Notes under the pieces: generated by a model
Seen by the model: the letters and a program-made list of their open reading frames with translations, nothing else
What the model was told of the DNA's origin: nothing
Databases searched by the model: none
Shown: piece by piece, positions 16,725-25,727 of the stretch
Position numbering within the stretch: the first letter of the stretch is position 1
Layout of the letters: each line of letters opens with the position of its first letter
Assembly (NCBI GenBank): GCA_964521715.1
Contig: CAZFSS010000024.1
Span: 1 to 60,757, forward strand
DNA length: 60,757 nt
Reading direction: 5' to 3'
From: DAOVRD01 sp964521715
GTDB lineage: Bacteria; Planctomycetota; Brocadiia; SM23-32
Made by a program: the position numbers and the translations under genes

Positions 16725-17714
16725 CTAAGCCATCCACGCCATCATGTCCCTGGTAACCGGGTACCGGGGCTCACGTCCCTCCAGGTATCGCCGTAGCTCG
16801 TCAAGGACGTACTCCGCGTTCCGGTGGACTTCCCGGCCGCGCGGCCCGGCCAGGTGCGGCGTCAGGAATACGTTCGGGAGCGTGTAGAGCGCGCTCTCGG
16901 CGGCCGGCGGCTCGGGATCGGTCACGTCGATGAACGCGAAGATCCTGCCCTCGCGCAGGACTTCGATCATCTCGTCCTCCCGGATGATGCGGCCGCGGGC
17001 CGTGTTGATGAACACGGCGCCGTCCTTCATGCTGCGGAAGTGCTCTCCCCTTACCATGTGCTTTGTGGCGGGGACGTTCGCCGCATGCAGGCTCACAACG
17101 TCGCACGTCCTGAAGATCTCGTCCATCCCCATCGGCGTGGTGCCGAGTTCCCGCGCCCGTTCGGCGGACAGGTGCGGGTCGCAGCAGTACGTTTCCACTT
17201 GGTAGTTCTTCAGCATCTGAAGCACGCCCGAGCCGACCATGCCGGCGCCTATGACGCCCACCTTTATCCCGTAGACGCCCGCGACGCCCTCCGGCAACTG
17301 GAAGGTCTTCGCCTGGCGGGTCGCGGCCGCCGCCTGGAGGCACTTCTTCATGCCGAAGACGATCGCGGCGACCGTGTACTCGATGACGGGGACCGCGTTC
17401 GACGCCCAGGCGCTGGTCAGCAGGATGTCCCTGCCCCAGAACTCGTCGGTGACGAAGTCGCGCACCGAGCCTGCGCCATAGAAGACGGCCCGCAGCGCCG
17501 GCGCCGCGTCCAGGAACTCGCCGTCCAGCGTCATCATGCCCCAGCCGGTCACGATGATCTCGCTCCCGGCGAGGACCGGCCGTAGCGCGTCCAGGTCGCC
17601 CGCCAGCCCGGCGCAATCGGTCAGGTCGACCAGCTCACCGATCTGCTCGATCTGCTCGGGCGCATAGATGCGGTCCCGGCTCCACGCGGGCAGCAGCATG
17701 ACGGCTTTCTTCAT
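16725..17714 (-). CDS. D-2-hydroxyacid dehydrogenase (NAD-dependent)
   Basis: 329 residues from ATG 17714. The nucleotide-binding motif VGVIGAGMVGSG is followed by the catalytic set: Arg in NTARGRIIREDEM, Glu in DVTDPEPP, and His in LTPHLAGP. The layout matches the phosphoglycerate/glyoxylate/hydroxypyruvate reductase group; the missing ACT-type C-terminal domain argues against SerA. The chosen start removes about 50 low-complexity residues encoded upstream and places the first strand (KKAVMLLPAW) at the N-terminus. Own promoter at 17760-17788. Confidence 0.88.
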   Translation of the reverse strand: MKKAVMLLPAWSRDRIYAPEQIEQIGELVDLTDCAGLAGDLDALRPVLAGSEIIVTGWGMMTLDGEFLDAAPALRAVFYGAGSVRDFVTDEFWGRDILLTSAWASNAVPVIEYTVAAIVFGMKKCLQAAAATRQAKTFQLPEGVAGVYGIKVGVIGAGMVGSGVLQMLKNYQVETYCCDPHLSAERARELGTTPMGMDEIFRTCDVVSLHAANVPATKHMVRGEHFRSMKDGAVFINTARGRIIREDEMIEVLREGRIFAFIDVTDPEPPAAESALYTLPNVFLTPHLAGPRGREVHRNAEYVLDELRRYLEGREPRYPVTRDMMAWMA

Positions 17715-17759
17715 CGGGCGGGTCCGCTCTCTGAAGCCAGGTGACGCAGCGACCGGCGC

Positions 17760-17788
17760 ACTATACTGCTCGCGAATACCGGGCGCAA
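17760..17788 (-). promoter_or_regulatory. candidate promoter for the hydroxyacid dehydrogenase
   Basis: On the minus strand: TTGCGC (17788-17783), 17-bp spacer, TATAGT (17765-17760), about 45 bp before the start codon. Confidence 0.5.
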
Positions 17789-17853
17789 GCGAGCGCGCCA
17801 GGCGCAAGCGGGCACCGGGCGCCGCGTAGCGCCAGGCGTCCCCCACCGCCCCC

Positions 17854-18462
17854 TCAGCCTTCGCGCAGACCAAGCCACCGGGCGAACCTGCGCCGGAACT
17901 GGTGCAGCGCCAGGCCGCGGTGGCTCACCGCGTTCTTCTCCTCCGGCGCCATCTGGGCGAACGTCCGGCCGGCCCGCTCGCAGAAGAAGACCGGATCGTA
18001 GCCGAAGCCTCCGCATCCCCGCATCTCGCGCGTGATCGTGCCGCCCGCGCGGCCCGAGGCGGTCAACACGACCTCTCCGTCCGGGTCGGCCATGGCGATG
18101 CAGCAGCGGAAGCATGCGCCCCTGTCCCCGTCCGCCACCGATTCCATCTCGGCCAGCAGCTTTCGGCAGAGCTTCTCGCTCGTCGGGTCGGGACCGGCGT
18201 AGCGGGCGCTCCGGACGCCCGGCCTGCCGTTCAAGGCCGCCACGAAGAGGCCGGAATCATCTGCGACCGCGTGCAGGCTGCAGGCGCGGGCGGTCTGGCG
18301 GGCCTTCGCCGCTGCGTTCTGCTCCAGCGTCTCGCCCTCCTCGGCGACGGCCGGCGCGTCGGGGAAGTCGCGCAAGGTGAGCACCTCAACGGGCAGCCCC
18401 GCCAGCAGCGCCTCGAGCTCCTCGCGCTTCCTGGGGTTGGCGGTGGCTATGACCAGCTTCAT
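17854..18462 (-). CDS. rdgB: non-canonical purine NTP pyrophosphatase (ITPase, HAM1 family)
   Basis: 202 residues; hydrolyses ITP, XTP and dITP to keep them out of nucleic acids. Family blocks are all present: ATANPRKREEL at the N-terminus, EEGETLEQNAAAKA, the metal-binding VADDSGLFV, GVRSARYAG, GFGYDPVFF and EEKNAVSHRGLAL. ATG 18462 has GGAGAAGG five bases upstream. It follows btuC by 82 bp, separated by a perfect hairpin, so it may be read through from the cobalamin operon or have its own promoter. Confidence 0.96.
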   Translation of the reverse strand: MKLVIATANPRKREELEALLAGLPVEVLTLRDFPDAPAVAEEGETLEQNAAAKARQTARACSLHAVADDSGLFVAALNGRPGVRSARYAGPDPTSEKLCRKLLAEMESVADGDRGACFRCCIAMADPDGEVVLTASGRAGGTITREMRGCGGFGYDPVFFCERAGRTFAQMAPEEKNAVSHRGLALHQFRRRFARWLGLREG

Positions 18463-18521
18463 CTCGCCCTTCTCCGGCCCGGATGGCCTGCGCCTAAGAG
18501 GCCCTAAGTCTAGCGGGAGGG

Positions 18522-18542
18522 GCCGGCCTGTCAAAGGCCGGC
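18522..18542 (-). other. perfect hairpin directly after btuC
   Basis: GCCGGCC (18522-18528), seven-base loop, GGCCGGC (18536-18542), starting one base past the btuC stop codon. There is no T-run, so it is not a classical intrinsic terminator; it may protect the mRNA 3' end or reduce read-through into rdgB. Confidence 0.5.
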
Positions 18543-18543
18543 G

Positions 18544-19575
18544 TCACTGGCGCCGCATCCCCGTCACGAGGAGGAGCAGGAAGAACGGGCCGCCCATCAT
18601 GGCCGTCAGGACCCCAACCGGAAGCTCGGACGGCGCAAACGCAGACCGGGCAACCGTGTCCGCAGCGGCCAGGAAGGCGCCTCCGCCGAAGAAGGAAAGC
18701 ACGAGCAGCACCCGATGGTCCGGCCCGAACAGCGCCCGAAGGACGTGCGGGACGATCAGGCCGACGAAGCCGATCGGGCCGGCCACGGACACCACGGCGG
18801 CCGTGAGGACGGAGCCCGCCAGGAACGATTCCATCTGGACGGCCTTCACGTTGACCCCCCGGCCGACCGCCATCTCCTCACCGAGGCTGAGCTGATTCAT
18901 CGCGTTGGCCTGCATGACGAGCAGCACCAGCGCGGGGAGCAGCAGCGGCAGCACGGACGCCACGCTCCGGTAGCCCTGCACGTCCAGCCCCCCCATCAGC
19001 CATCGGTCCACCATGACCAGCTTCTGAGGATCGGAGATGAAGCGCACGAACATAATCATGGCCGACGAGATCAGGCCGAGCGTGACGCCCGCAAGCAGGA
19101 GCTTGAGCGGCGAGAGCATGTCCTTGCGGCGGGCCAGCAGGTAGATAACGCCGATGTTGAGCAGCGCGCCTCCCAGCGCGAAGAATTGGACGGGGCCGAC
19201 GGGCCAGAGCCCGGGAGCGCCCCAACCGAGCGAGATGGCCAGCACGGCCCCGAGCGACCCGCCGGCCGAGACGCCCAGCGTGTGCGGCGTGGCCAGCGGA
19301 TTGCGCAGCATGGCCTGGAATATGGCGCCCGCCACGGCCAGCCCGCCGCCCGCGAGCAGGCCGAGCAGCACCCGCGGCAGCCTTTGCATCAGCAGGATGT
19401 TCGCCGTGAGGGCGGAGGCCTCCCCGCCGGTCAGTGCGGCCAGCACCTCCCGCGGCCGGATCGCGACCTGGCCCCAGAAGAGGCACAGCACGCCGGCCAC
19501 GAGCCAGAACAGGCACGAAAGCGCCGCCAGCGTCCAGAAGCGCCGCGCCGTCAGGTAGCCCCTGGACGCTCTCAT
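18544..19575 (-). CDS. btuC: cobalamin ABC transporter permease (FecCD family)
   Basis: 343 residues with about ten hydrophobic segments. The FecCD signatures are clear: QRLPRVLLGLLAGGGLAVAGAIFQAMLRNPLATPHTLGVSAG near the N-terminus (each block shorter here), and the cytoplasmic coupling region FVGLIVPHVLRALFGPDHR. This family imports cobalamin, haem or iron siderophores; the cobalamin assignment comes from the riboswitch that heads the operon. ATG 19575 overlaps the btuD stop as ATGA. Last gene of the operon. Confidence 0.9.
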   Translation of the reverse strand: MRASRGYLTARRFWTLAALSCLFWLVAGVLCLFWGQVAIRPREVLAALTGGEASALTANILLMQRLPRVLLGLLAGGGLAVAGAIFQAMLRNPLATPHTLGVSAGGSLGAVLAISLGWGAPGLWPVGPVQFFALGGALLNIGVIYLLARRKDMLSPLKLLLAGVTLGLISSAMIMFVRFISDPQKLVMVDRWLMGGLDVQGYRSVASVLPLLLPALVLLVMQANAMNQLSLGEEMAVGRGVNVKAVQMESFLAGSVLTAAVVSVAGPIGFVGLIVPHVLRALFGPDHRVLLVLSFFGGGAFLAAADTVARSAFAPSELPVGVLTAMMGGPFFLLLLVTGMRRQ

Positions 19576-20366
19576 GGCCCGCCTCCCCCCAGGACGACGG
19601 CCATCGGCGTGCGCGTGACGGGGTTCTCCACGACGCGCACGCGCGCCCCGTAGACGTCCGACAGCAGCTCCTGGTCCATGACCTCGGCCGGCGCGCCCGC
19701 GCGCGCCACCTCGCCGTCGCACAGCAGTATCAGCCGGTCGCAGAACTGGCTGGCCGCGTTCAGGTCGTGCGTCACGACGACCACGGCGATCTCCTTCCGC
19801 GCGAGCGCGCGCAGCAGGTCAAGGATCTCCGAGCGATGGTGGATGTCCAGCGCCGCCGTGGGCTCGTCCAGCAGCATCGCCGACGGCTCCTGGGCCAGGA
19901 TGCTGGCGATCAGCACGCGCTGCTTCTCTCCCCCGGACAGTGTCGGGAATGCGCGCGAGCCGAACCGGTTCGTCTCGGTCTCCTGCATCGCGCGTTCGAC
20001 CACATCCACGTCGTGCTCGCCCAGGAAGCCGAACGCGGCAAGGTAAGGGAACCGTCCCATGGCGACGACCTGCCGGACGCTGAAGCCGAACGCGGTCTGC
20101 GGCTCCTGCGGCAGGAAGGCGATCCGGCGCGCGAGCATGCGGCGGCTAAACGACCGAAGCGGCCTGCCCGACAGGACCACGTCCCCCTCGTCCGCTTCCA
20201 GCAAGCCGCTCATCAGGCGCAGCAGCGTGCTCTTGCCGGAACCGTTCGGGCCGATGATGCCCAGCACCTCGCCGGCGCGCACGTCCAGCCGGACCCGGCG
20301 CAGGCGGAAATCCCCTTCCCCGTAGCGGAAGGAGCAGTCGCGGACTGAGAGCAGTTCGCCGGTCAC
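19572..20366 (-). CDS. btuD: cobalamin ABC transporter ATP-binding protein
   Basis: 264 residues from GTG 20366, which overlaps the btuF stop (GTGA). ABC motifs: Walker A GPNGSGKST, Q-loop FLPQEP, signature LSGGEKQRV, Walker B AMLLDEPTAALD and switch VVVTHDLN. The closest type is the iron-chelate/cobalamin importer group (FhuC/BtuD), consistent with the FecCD permease next to it. Energises uptake across the inner membrane. Confidence 0.93.
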   Translation of the reverse strand: MTGELLSVRDCSFRYGEGDFRLRRVRLDVRAGEVLGIIGPNGSGKSTLLRLMSGLLEADEGDVVLSGRPLRSFSRRMLARRIAFLPQEPQTAFGFSVRQVVAMGRFPYLAAFGFLGEHDVDVVERAMQETETNRFGSRAFPTLSGGEKQRVLIASILAQEPSAMLLDEPTAALDIHHRSEILDLLRALARKEIAVVVVTHDLNAASQFCDRLILLCDGEVARAGAPAEVMDQELLSDVYGARVRVVENPVTRTPMAVVLGGGGP

Positions 20367-21295
20367 TGCTTTTCGCCCCCGTGCAGGAGTTCGGCCAGCG
20401 TTTCGGCGAGCTGGACCACGCGAGGCCCGGGGATCATGGCGTACGTGGCCTCGATGACGTAGACCCTCCCCAGCCGGACGGCCGGCAGCGTGGGAAGGCC
20501 CTGCCACAGCCCGAGCGCCTCCTTGCGGGCGGCCTCGTCAGCCCCTTCGCCGTGCAGTTCGACGATGACTTCCGGCGCCCGTCCGAGAATGGCCTCCTTG
20601 CTGATGATCCCGTAGGGCGAGGGCAGGTCGGCGGCCACGTTCCGGCCGCCAGCCAGCTCGATCAGGTCGTGGAGGAACGTCCCGCCGGAGACGGAGTAGA
20701 TGTCGTTCAGCGTGCCGGGCTCCCGTCCGACGACCAGCAGCACGCGCACCGGCCGCGCGTCGCGCACCTGCATGCTGACCTTCGCCAGGCGGCGCCGCAT
20801 GCTGGCGCAGACCGCCTCCGCCCCGGCCTCCTCCTCCAGCAGGCGGCCGAGCCGCTGCGTTTCGGCGAAGATGGATTCAAGGTCAGTCAGGGCCAACGCG
20901 GCGACGTCGATCCCGTTGGCGTCGCAGAACTCTTTGAGGTCCTCCGCCCTGCCCTGCGTGATGATGAGGTCCGGTCTCAGGGCGAGGATGCGCTCGTAGT
21001 TCGGGTTGATGAACGCGCCGCATTCGGGCCTGTCCAGCGCCTCCGGCGGCCACTTGGTGTGCTGGCTCACTCCCACGACGCGCCCGCCCGTGCCGAGGGC
21101 AAAGACGATCTCCACCGCAGCCGGCGACATGCAGACCAGCCTGCTGTATCGGTGAACGGGCCCCGGCGCCGCCCCGCCGGACGCAGGCTCGTACCCCCCG
21201 GCGTGCGTGGGAAGCCTGCCGAGCCAGACGGAGAGCGCCAGCCCGACCAGGAACGCGGCGAGCACCAGCAGCGGCTTGCCCGGATTGCTCAGCAA
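20363..21295 (-). CDS. btuF: cobalamin-binding periplasmic protein
   Basis: 310 residues with an N-terminal hydrophobic segment (LLVLAAFLVGLALSVWL) that is a signal peptide or membrane anchor. The class III substrate-binding layout is seen: RLVCMSPAAVEIVFALG, then GAFINPNYERILALRPDLIITQG, a long connecting helix, and GTFLHDLIELAGGRNVAA followed by EAILGRAPEVIVELHG. This matches the BtuF/FhuD family. Its start is 38 bp after the tonB stop. Delivers cobalamin to BtuCD. Confidence 0.88.
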   Translation of the reverse strand: MLSNPGKPLLVLAAFLVGLALSVWLGRLPTHAGGYEPASGGAAPGPVHRYSRLVCMSPAAVEIVFALGTGGRVVGVSQHTKWPPEALDRPECGAFINPNYERILALRPDLIITQGRAEDLKEFCDANGIDVAALALTDLESIFAETQRLGRLLEEEAGAEAVCASMRRRLAKVSMQVRDARPVRVLLVVGREPGTLNDIYSVSGGTFLHDLIELAGGRNVAADLPSPYGIISKEAILGRAPEVIVELHGEGADEAARKEALGLWQGLPTLPAVRLGRVYVIEATYAMIPGPRVVQLAETLAELLHGGEKQ

Positions 21296-21333
21296 ATCAT
21301 CCTCCGTGCGATGTGCGTGCGCGGCAACGGCGA

Positions 21334-22215
21334 TCAGCGCGCCGCCGCGTCCTCGAGCCGGAACACGAACGCGATCCTCTGCTGCGACGCCACGGGCCTG
21401 CCACCGACCTTCGCCGGGATGAAGGTGGCCCTCCGGAGCGCCCTCAGGGCGACCTCGTCCAGCCGCCGGTACCCGCTGGACTGGACGACCTCCACCTTGC
21501 CGGCCGACCCGTCCGCGCGGATCTCGACGAGCAGGACGGCCCTGCCCTCCTCGCCGTAGCGCCGGGAGTACAGGGGGTAAGTCGGCCGGGGCACGTTGAC
21601 GGCCGAAGCCGGCGCGTTCACGCCCTTCTGCGCGAGGTCCGCGTTGGCATCGACCGAAGCGACAGACGGCACTCCGCTCTGCCCGGCCACCTGCGCGTCC
21701 GGCCCGGGCGGGCCCTCGCGGGGCTGAGCTTCTCCCCCAGGCGTACCCGAACGCGCCGCTCCGTTCGCGTGTTCCTTCGAAGGCTCCGCGAGCGGCTCCT
21801 GGCGCGGGCTTACCGCCCGCGCTTGCTCAAGCGACGCTGCCCGCGGTTCAGCCGGGGCCGGGGGTTCTTCGATCGGTCGCAGGGTCGGCTCAGGCCGGGG
21901 CTCGGGGAGGGGCGGCTCGGGGGCGGGAGGCTCGGGCGCAGCTTCGACGGGCCTCTCAGGCTCCGGGACCTCGTTCTCCTCGGGCGCCACTTCGACCTCG
22001 ACGAGCGGCTCCGGCTCGGCCTCGGGCACGGGGCGACCCGCCGCTTTCGGCATGCCGGCGCGGCTCGCCACGGAAGGCATGATGTTCAGCGTTACGGCCG
22101 CCGCCCCCCTCTCGAAGAGCACCCGCGGCCCCTCATACGTCCTCCACATGGCGAACAGGAGGCCATGGAGCGAAAGGGAGACGACCAGACCGAACACGTA
22201 ACCCCGGCTCGTCAT
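21334..22215 (-). CDS. tonB: TonB energy transducer
   Basis: 293 residues. One N-terminal transmembrane segment (YVFGLVVSLSLHGLLFAMW, with the Ser/His seen in TonB/TolA anchors), a long proline and glutamate rich spacer with EPEP/PEPP repeats (about 65-125) that spans the periplasm, and a C-terminal TonB domain with the YPLYSRRYGEEGRAVLLVEI block and SGYRRLDEVALRALRRATFIPA. ATG 22215 overlaps the exbD stop as ATGA. Encoded within the cobalamin operon, so it probably serves BtuB specifically. Confidence 0.93.
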   Translation of the reverse strand: MTSRGYVFGLVVSLSLHGLLFAMWRTYEGPRVLFERGAAAVTLNIMPSVASRAGMPKAAGRPVPEAEPEPLVEVEVAPEENEVPEPERPVEAAPEPPAPEPPLPEPRPEPTLRPIEEPPAPAEPRAASLEQARAVSPRQEPLAEPSKEHANGAARSGTPGGEAQPREGPPGPDAQVAGQSGVPSVASVDANADLAQKGVNAPASAVNVPRPTYPLYSRRYGEEGRAVLLVEIRADGSAGKVEVVQSSGYRRLDEVALRALRRATFIPAKVGGRPVASQQRIAFVFRLEDAAAR

Positions 22216-22622
22216 TCGCTGACTTCCCTGCACTCGAAGGAGACCTGCTCGACGCCGGCCTGCCTGAGCAGGTCGAGCACCTCGACGGCCACGCCCAGGT
22301 CGGCCCGCACGTCGCCGTTGATGTAGACCGGCCTCTCCCCCCGGCCTGCTGCCAGCTCGGCCACGCGCGCGGGCAGCTCCTGGAGGCTCACGGCCTCCCC
22401 GCCGAGCCAGACGGCGTTGTCCTTCGTTATGGTGATGCTCACGTAGTCCTGCTTGTCCAGGCGGGCCGTGGCCGCCCCCGGCAGCTCCACCTTGAGGCCC
22501 TGGTGGACGACCATGGACAGCATCGCGTAGATGAAGAACACAAGCAGCTGGAACACGATGTCGATGAAGGGGATCATCTCGATGCGCGCCCTTCGGTTCT
22601 CGTAGCCGCTACTGAGCCGCAT
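22212..22622 (-). CDS. exbD: ExbD/TolR biopolymer transport protein
   Basis: 136 residues: a basic N-terminus (RRARIEMIPFIDIVFQLLVFF) with the conserved membrane Asp of the proton channel, a single transmembrane segment, and a periplasmic domain ending in GDVRADLGVAVEVLDLLRQAGV. Forms the proton-driven motor with ExbB. Overlaps exbB by 14 bp and tonB by four, so all three are translationally coupled. Confidence 0.94.
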   Translation of the reverse strand: MRLSSGYENRRARIEMIPFIDIVFQLLVFFIYAMLSMVVHQGLKVELPGAATARLDKQDYVSITITKDNAVWLGGEAVSLQELPARVAELAAGRGERPVYINGDVRADLGVAVEVLDLLRQAGVEQVSFECREVSE

Positions 22623-23232
22623 TGCGCTTTACCAGCCCCCCCTTCCGGTAGGCGACCTCGAACTCCGTGGTGATGCCCTCCAGGCGGGCCGTGGCCCGCT
22701 GGACGGCGCCGAGCAGGGAGTTGAACGGGATGAGGGTGACGATCGCCACGGACAGTCCGGCGGCCGTCGTGATGAGCGCCACCGCGATGCCGCCCACCAC
22801 GGCCCTCGGATCTACAATGCCGCTCTGGCCCAGGAAGCCGAACGACTGGATGATGCCCTGCACGGTGCCCAGGATCCCGAGCAGGGGCGCCAGCGTGATG
22901 AGCGTGTCCAGCACGTTGAGTCCGAGCTTCATCCGCCCTATCGCCCGCTGGGCGGCCACCTGCATCGCCTCCGTCAGGCCGTAATCGCGGTGGGCCAGGC
23001 CCTCGACGAGCACGCCGACCGCGTAGTCGTCCGTGCCGTCCCCCGCCGCAAGGGCTCCTTCGAAGTCGCCCGCCTCCGTTCGACGGAACATGCCGTCAAG
23101 TAGATCGTCGTCCCGCGCTCCGTAGACCTTCAGCCAGAACAGAACGCGCTCAACCGTGACAGCCACGGACAACACCGAGCAGGCAAGCAAGGGCCACATC
23201 AGAATCCCGCCCTTTACGAAAAGCGCATACAT
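22609..23232 (-). CDS. exbB: ExbB/TolQ proton channel protein
   Basis: 207 residues from ATG 23232, which has GGAGGG seven bases upstream; the ORF reaches back to 23265 without a ribosome site. Three hydrophobic segments; the family block LITLAPLLGILGTVQGIIQSF is followed by VVGGIAVALITTAAGLSVAIVTLIPFN with the conserved Thr. Forms the pentameric stator for ExbD and TonB. 110 bp downstream of btuB. Confidence 0.94.
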   Translation of the reverse strand: MYALFVKGGILMWPLLACSVLSVAVTVERVLFWLKVYGARDDDLLDGMFRRTEAGDFEGALAAGDGTDDYAVGVLVEGLAHRDYGLTEAMQVAAQRAIGRMKLGLNVLDTLITLAPLLGILGTVQGIIQSFGFLGQSGIVDPRAVVGGIAVALITTAAGLSVAIVTLIPFNSLLGAVQRATARLEGITTEFEVAYRKGGLVKRNAAQ

Positions 23233-23341
23233 CTCCTGACCCTCCATGCGGATACGTCCGCCCATGCGTCAACCGTCAAGCCCGACGCGCGAGGGCGGCC
23301 GCACGTACGATGATAACACGGCGTCCGCCGGTTGCGTCAGG

Positions 23342-25312
23342 TCAGAGCCGCACTTTCACGCCGGCATACACGCCGAGCCCCAGGCTGCCAAAGCCGAAGG
23401 CCTCCTCGTATTCCTTGTCGAGCAGGTTCTCCACGCGCGCGATCAGTTGGACCCTCTCCGTTACGTCGTAGGCGAGCGCGACGTTGACGAGCGTGTAGTT
23501 GTCCAGGCTGACCCGGGCGGCCGGCCACGCCGAGAAGTCCCAATCGTCCCTGGGGCCCGCGTATAGCACGTTCAGGTTCACGTTCGCCTTGTCGTTCAGG
23601 CATCGGTAGTCCACGTCCAGCGAGGCCTTGTTCTTGGGGCGGCGGATCAGGGGGTCGCCCGTGGTCTCGTCCTCCGTGTCCTGACGCGTCAGTCCCGCGC
23701 GGACGGTGACGCTCTCGACCGGCCGGCAAGAGGTGAACAGCTCGACGCCCTCGCTCCTGGCGCGGGCGACGTTGACGAACTTGTACGCCGGGCCGAAGTC
23801 GATCAGATCCTCAAAGCCGTTCTCGAAGTACGTCGCCCCGACCGTGAGCCTGTCGCCGCACACGTTCTGCTCGAACCCCGCGTCCCAGCCCTTGCTCGTC
23901 TCCGGGCTCAGGTCGGGATCGCCGTACTGCGAGAAGAGCTGGTAGAGCGTCGGCGCTTTGAAGCCTGTGCCGTAGGTGGCCTTCAGCTTGGTGCCGGTCT
24001 CCTCGATGAGGTAAGCGGGCGCGACGCGGTAGGTGACTTCGGAGTCGAAGGACTCGTGCTTGTCCAGCCGCACGCCCACTGTGGTGAACAGGCGGTCGAA
24101 CAGCCTGATCTGGTCCTGAACGTAGGCACTGTTGGTCCGCGCGGTCCGGGAGCCCATCTGGTCTACGAAGGCCCCCCACGTGCTCACCGAGACGCTTCTT
24201 GATCGGCCGCGCTCCTCCTCCGTCTCGAGCCCGACCGTGAGCGTGTTCGTCTCGTGCAGGTAGAAGTTATGCTGCCAGTCGAGCTTGACTGTCTCGCCCT
24301 TGAAGTCGCTGTCCAGGGAAGACGTGGGGTTGAGCGGGTCAACGTCGTTCTTCAGGCGCCGGTTGTAGTCCGTGAAGGAGACGCCCATCGTCTGCTCCCA
24401 CATGTCGTCGCAGAGGGAGAGCCTTCCCTGGAGGCGGCTGAGGAAGACCTGCGTGTCGAAAACGCTGTTCGGGTCGTCTCCGAACGGCCCGCCGAAGTTG
24501 TCAAAGTCCCCTTCGCTGTCCACGTACCTCAGTATCAGGTCCAGGCCGAAATCCTCCGTGGGAGTGAGCCCCAGGCGGGCGGAGACGGTGGCGTTCTCGT
24601 AGGCGTCCCTCTCCCGGTTGCCGTCCCACCGGGCTGCGGCCGAGACGCCGCCTGACCTCAGGCTAGACAGGCTCAGCGAGTAGTTGAGCAGCTCTGTGCC
24701 GCCCAGCAGGCTGGCGGACTCCCTGTAGGTATCATACGAGCCGCCTTCGGCCATGACGGTCGCGCTCGGCTTGCCCTTGCCCCTGCGGGTGATGATGTTG
24801 ACGACGCCGCCTATGGCGTCCGAGCCGTAGAGCGTGCTCTGCGGGCCGCGGATGATCTCGATGCGCTCGACGTTGTCGGTGGTCAGGTCCGCGAAGTTGA
24901 AGGACCGGCCCGGGCTGATCGGATCGTTCGCTTCCACGCCGTCTATGAGGACGAGCGTGTGTTCCGACTTGGCGCCGCGCATGAAGACCGAGGTCTGCTG
25001 GCCCGGGCCGCCCGTCTGGACGACGTCCAGGCCCGGGACGTCCCGCAGGACCTCCGAGACCAGCTTCTTCTGCTTGCACTCGATCTCGTCCCGGGTGATG
25101 ACCGTCACGGAGCTGGCCACCTCGCGGGCGGGAGTCTCGATGCGCGTCGCTGTGACGATGATCTCCTGGTCTTCGGCCTTCTGGGGCTTCTCGGCCTCCT
25201 CTTCGGGATTGGGGGGTCGTGGGGCGGCCGTCTCGGCGGCCGACACGGGGAAGGACGTCAAAGCCGCAACCAGACCGCACAGCGCCAGCGCGTTCACGAC
25301 ATGTCGGTTCAC
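23342..25312 (-). CDS. btuB: TonB-dependent outer-membrane cobalamin receptor
   Basis: 656 residues. Signal peptide (ALCGLVAALTSFPVSAAE), TonB box EIIVTATR, plug domain (about 50-165, with SSVTVITRDEIECKQKK, FMRGAKSEHTLVLIDGVEAN and ERIEIIRGPQSTLYGSDAIG) and a 22-strand barrel ending in GLGVYAGVKVRL with the usual aromatic/hydrophobic C-terminus. BtuB subfamily identity is supported by a cobalamin riboswitch in its leader. GTG 25312 is used; GGAGG lies six bases upstream. First gene of the operon, all others serving the same transport route. Confidence 0.95.
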   Translation of the reverse strand: MNRHVVNALALCGLVAALTSFPVSAAETAAPRPPNPEEEAEKPQKAEDQEIIVTATRIETPAREVASSVTVITRDEIECKQKKLVSEVLRDVPGLDVVQTGGPGQQTSVFMRGAKSEHTLVLIDGVEANDPISPGRSFNFADLTTDNVERIEIIRGPQSTLYGSDAIGGVVNIITRRGKGKPSATVMAEGGSYDTYRESASLLGGTELLNYSLSLSSLRSGGVSAAARWDGNRERDAYENATVSARLGLTPTEDFGLDLILRYVDSEGDFDNFGGPFGDDPNSVFDTQVFLSRLQGRLSLCDDMWEQTMGVSFTDYNRRLKNDVDPLNPTSSLDSDFKGETVKLDWQHNFYLHETNTLTVGLETEEERGRSRSVSVSTWGAFVDQMGSRTARTNSAYVQDQIRLFDRLFTTVGVRLDKHESFDSEVTYRVAPAYLIEETGTKLKATYGTGFKAPTLYQLFSQYGDPDLSPETSKGWDAGFEQNVCGDRLTVGATYFENGFEDLIDFGPAYKFVNVARARSEGVELFTSCRPVESVTVRAGLTRQDTEDETTGDPLIRRPKNKASLDVDYRCLNDKANVNLNVLYAGPRDDWDFSAWPAARVSLDNYTLVNVALAYDVTERVQLIARVENLLDKEYEEAFGFGSLGLGVYAGVKVRL

Positions 25313-25432
25313 CGCCCGCCTCCGCCGATGAGGGTGATGCGTGCCGTCGCCAACCCATTGCTGCGGAGGGGGCCCAGGCGGGGGCGCACTTCAGACGCGA
25401 AGAGGGGTGCCCGATGACGCAGCCGCTCAGGA

Positions 25433-25474
25433 GCCGGCAGCAAACAAAAAGCCCGATGCTGCCGGCACCGGGCT
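25433..25474 (-). terminator. intrinsic terminator of the btuB leader (riboswitch expression platform)
   Basis: On the minus strand AGCCCG (25474-25469) pairs with CGGGCT (25455-25450) and is followed by TTTTTGTTT. Inside the loop, GCCGGCAGCA (25466-25457) is complementary to TGCTGCCGGC (25442-25433) beyond the U-run, so a second 10-bp stem overlaps the terminator and could compete with it or stabilise the read-through transcript. Confidence 0.75.
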
Positions 25475-25552
25475 CTGCACCAATCGGCACGCACACAAAA
25501 GCCGTCCGAAGATGCTGCCTCTCTCAGAACCCGAAGATCCGCAGCCTGCTTC

Positions 25553-25725
25553 GTCGGCGAGTCGGTCTTCTGACTTCCGGTCGCGGCTACCGGCCCCGCC
25601 TTCCCATCCGCCTCAGCGGACAGTGGCGCACGTCGGGCTTTCGCTACCGGTTACAGCGGCGGGTCCGCAACGGATTCTCACCGTTTTCCCAGGCCCCTTA
25701 TCGGGGCCAAACTCGCCGACGGCCC
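25553..25725 (-). ncRNA. cobalamin riboswitch
   Basis: On the minus strand the leader has the class features in order: AAAACGGTGAGAATCCG, then the GGACCCGCCGCTGTAACCGG block, the B12 box with GCCACTG (25627-25621), GGGAAGGC, and a 3' AGTCAGAAGACCGAC arm. The 5' limit is set by the promoter at 25728-25757. Binding of adenosyl- or methylcobalamin would favour the terminator downstream and switch off btuB and the rest of the uptake operon. Confidence 0.92.
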
Positions 25726-25727
25726 TT

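Noticed and set aside
17714..17873. Earlier start of the hydroxyacid dehydrogenase at 17873
   Set aside because: Adds about 50 low-complexity residues and overlaps rdgB and the promoter at 17760-17788.
18522..18542. Intrinsic terminator after btuC
   Set aside because: Good hairpin but no U-run, so kept as a hairpin only.
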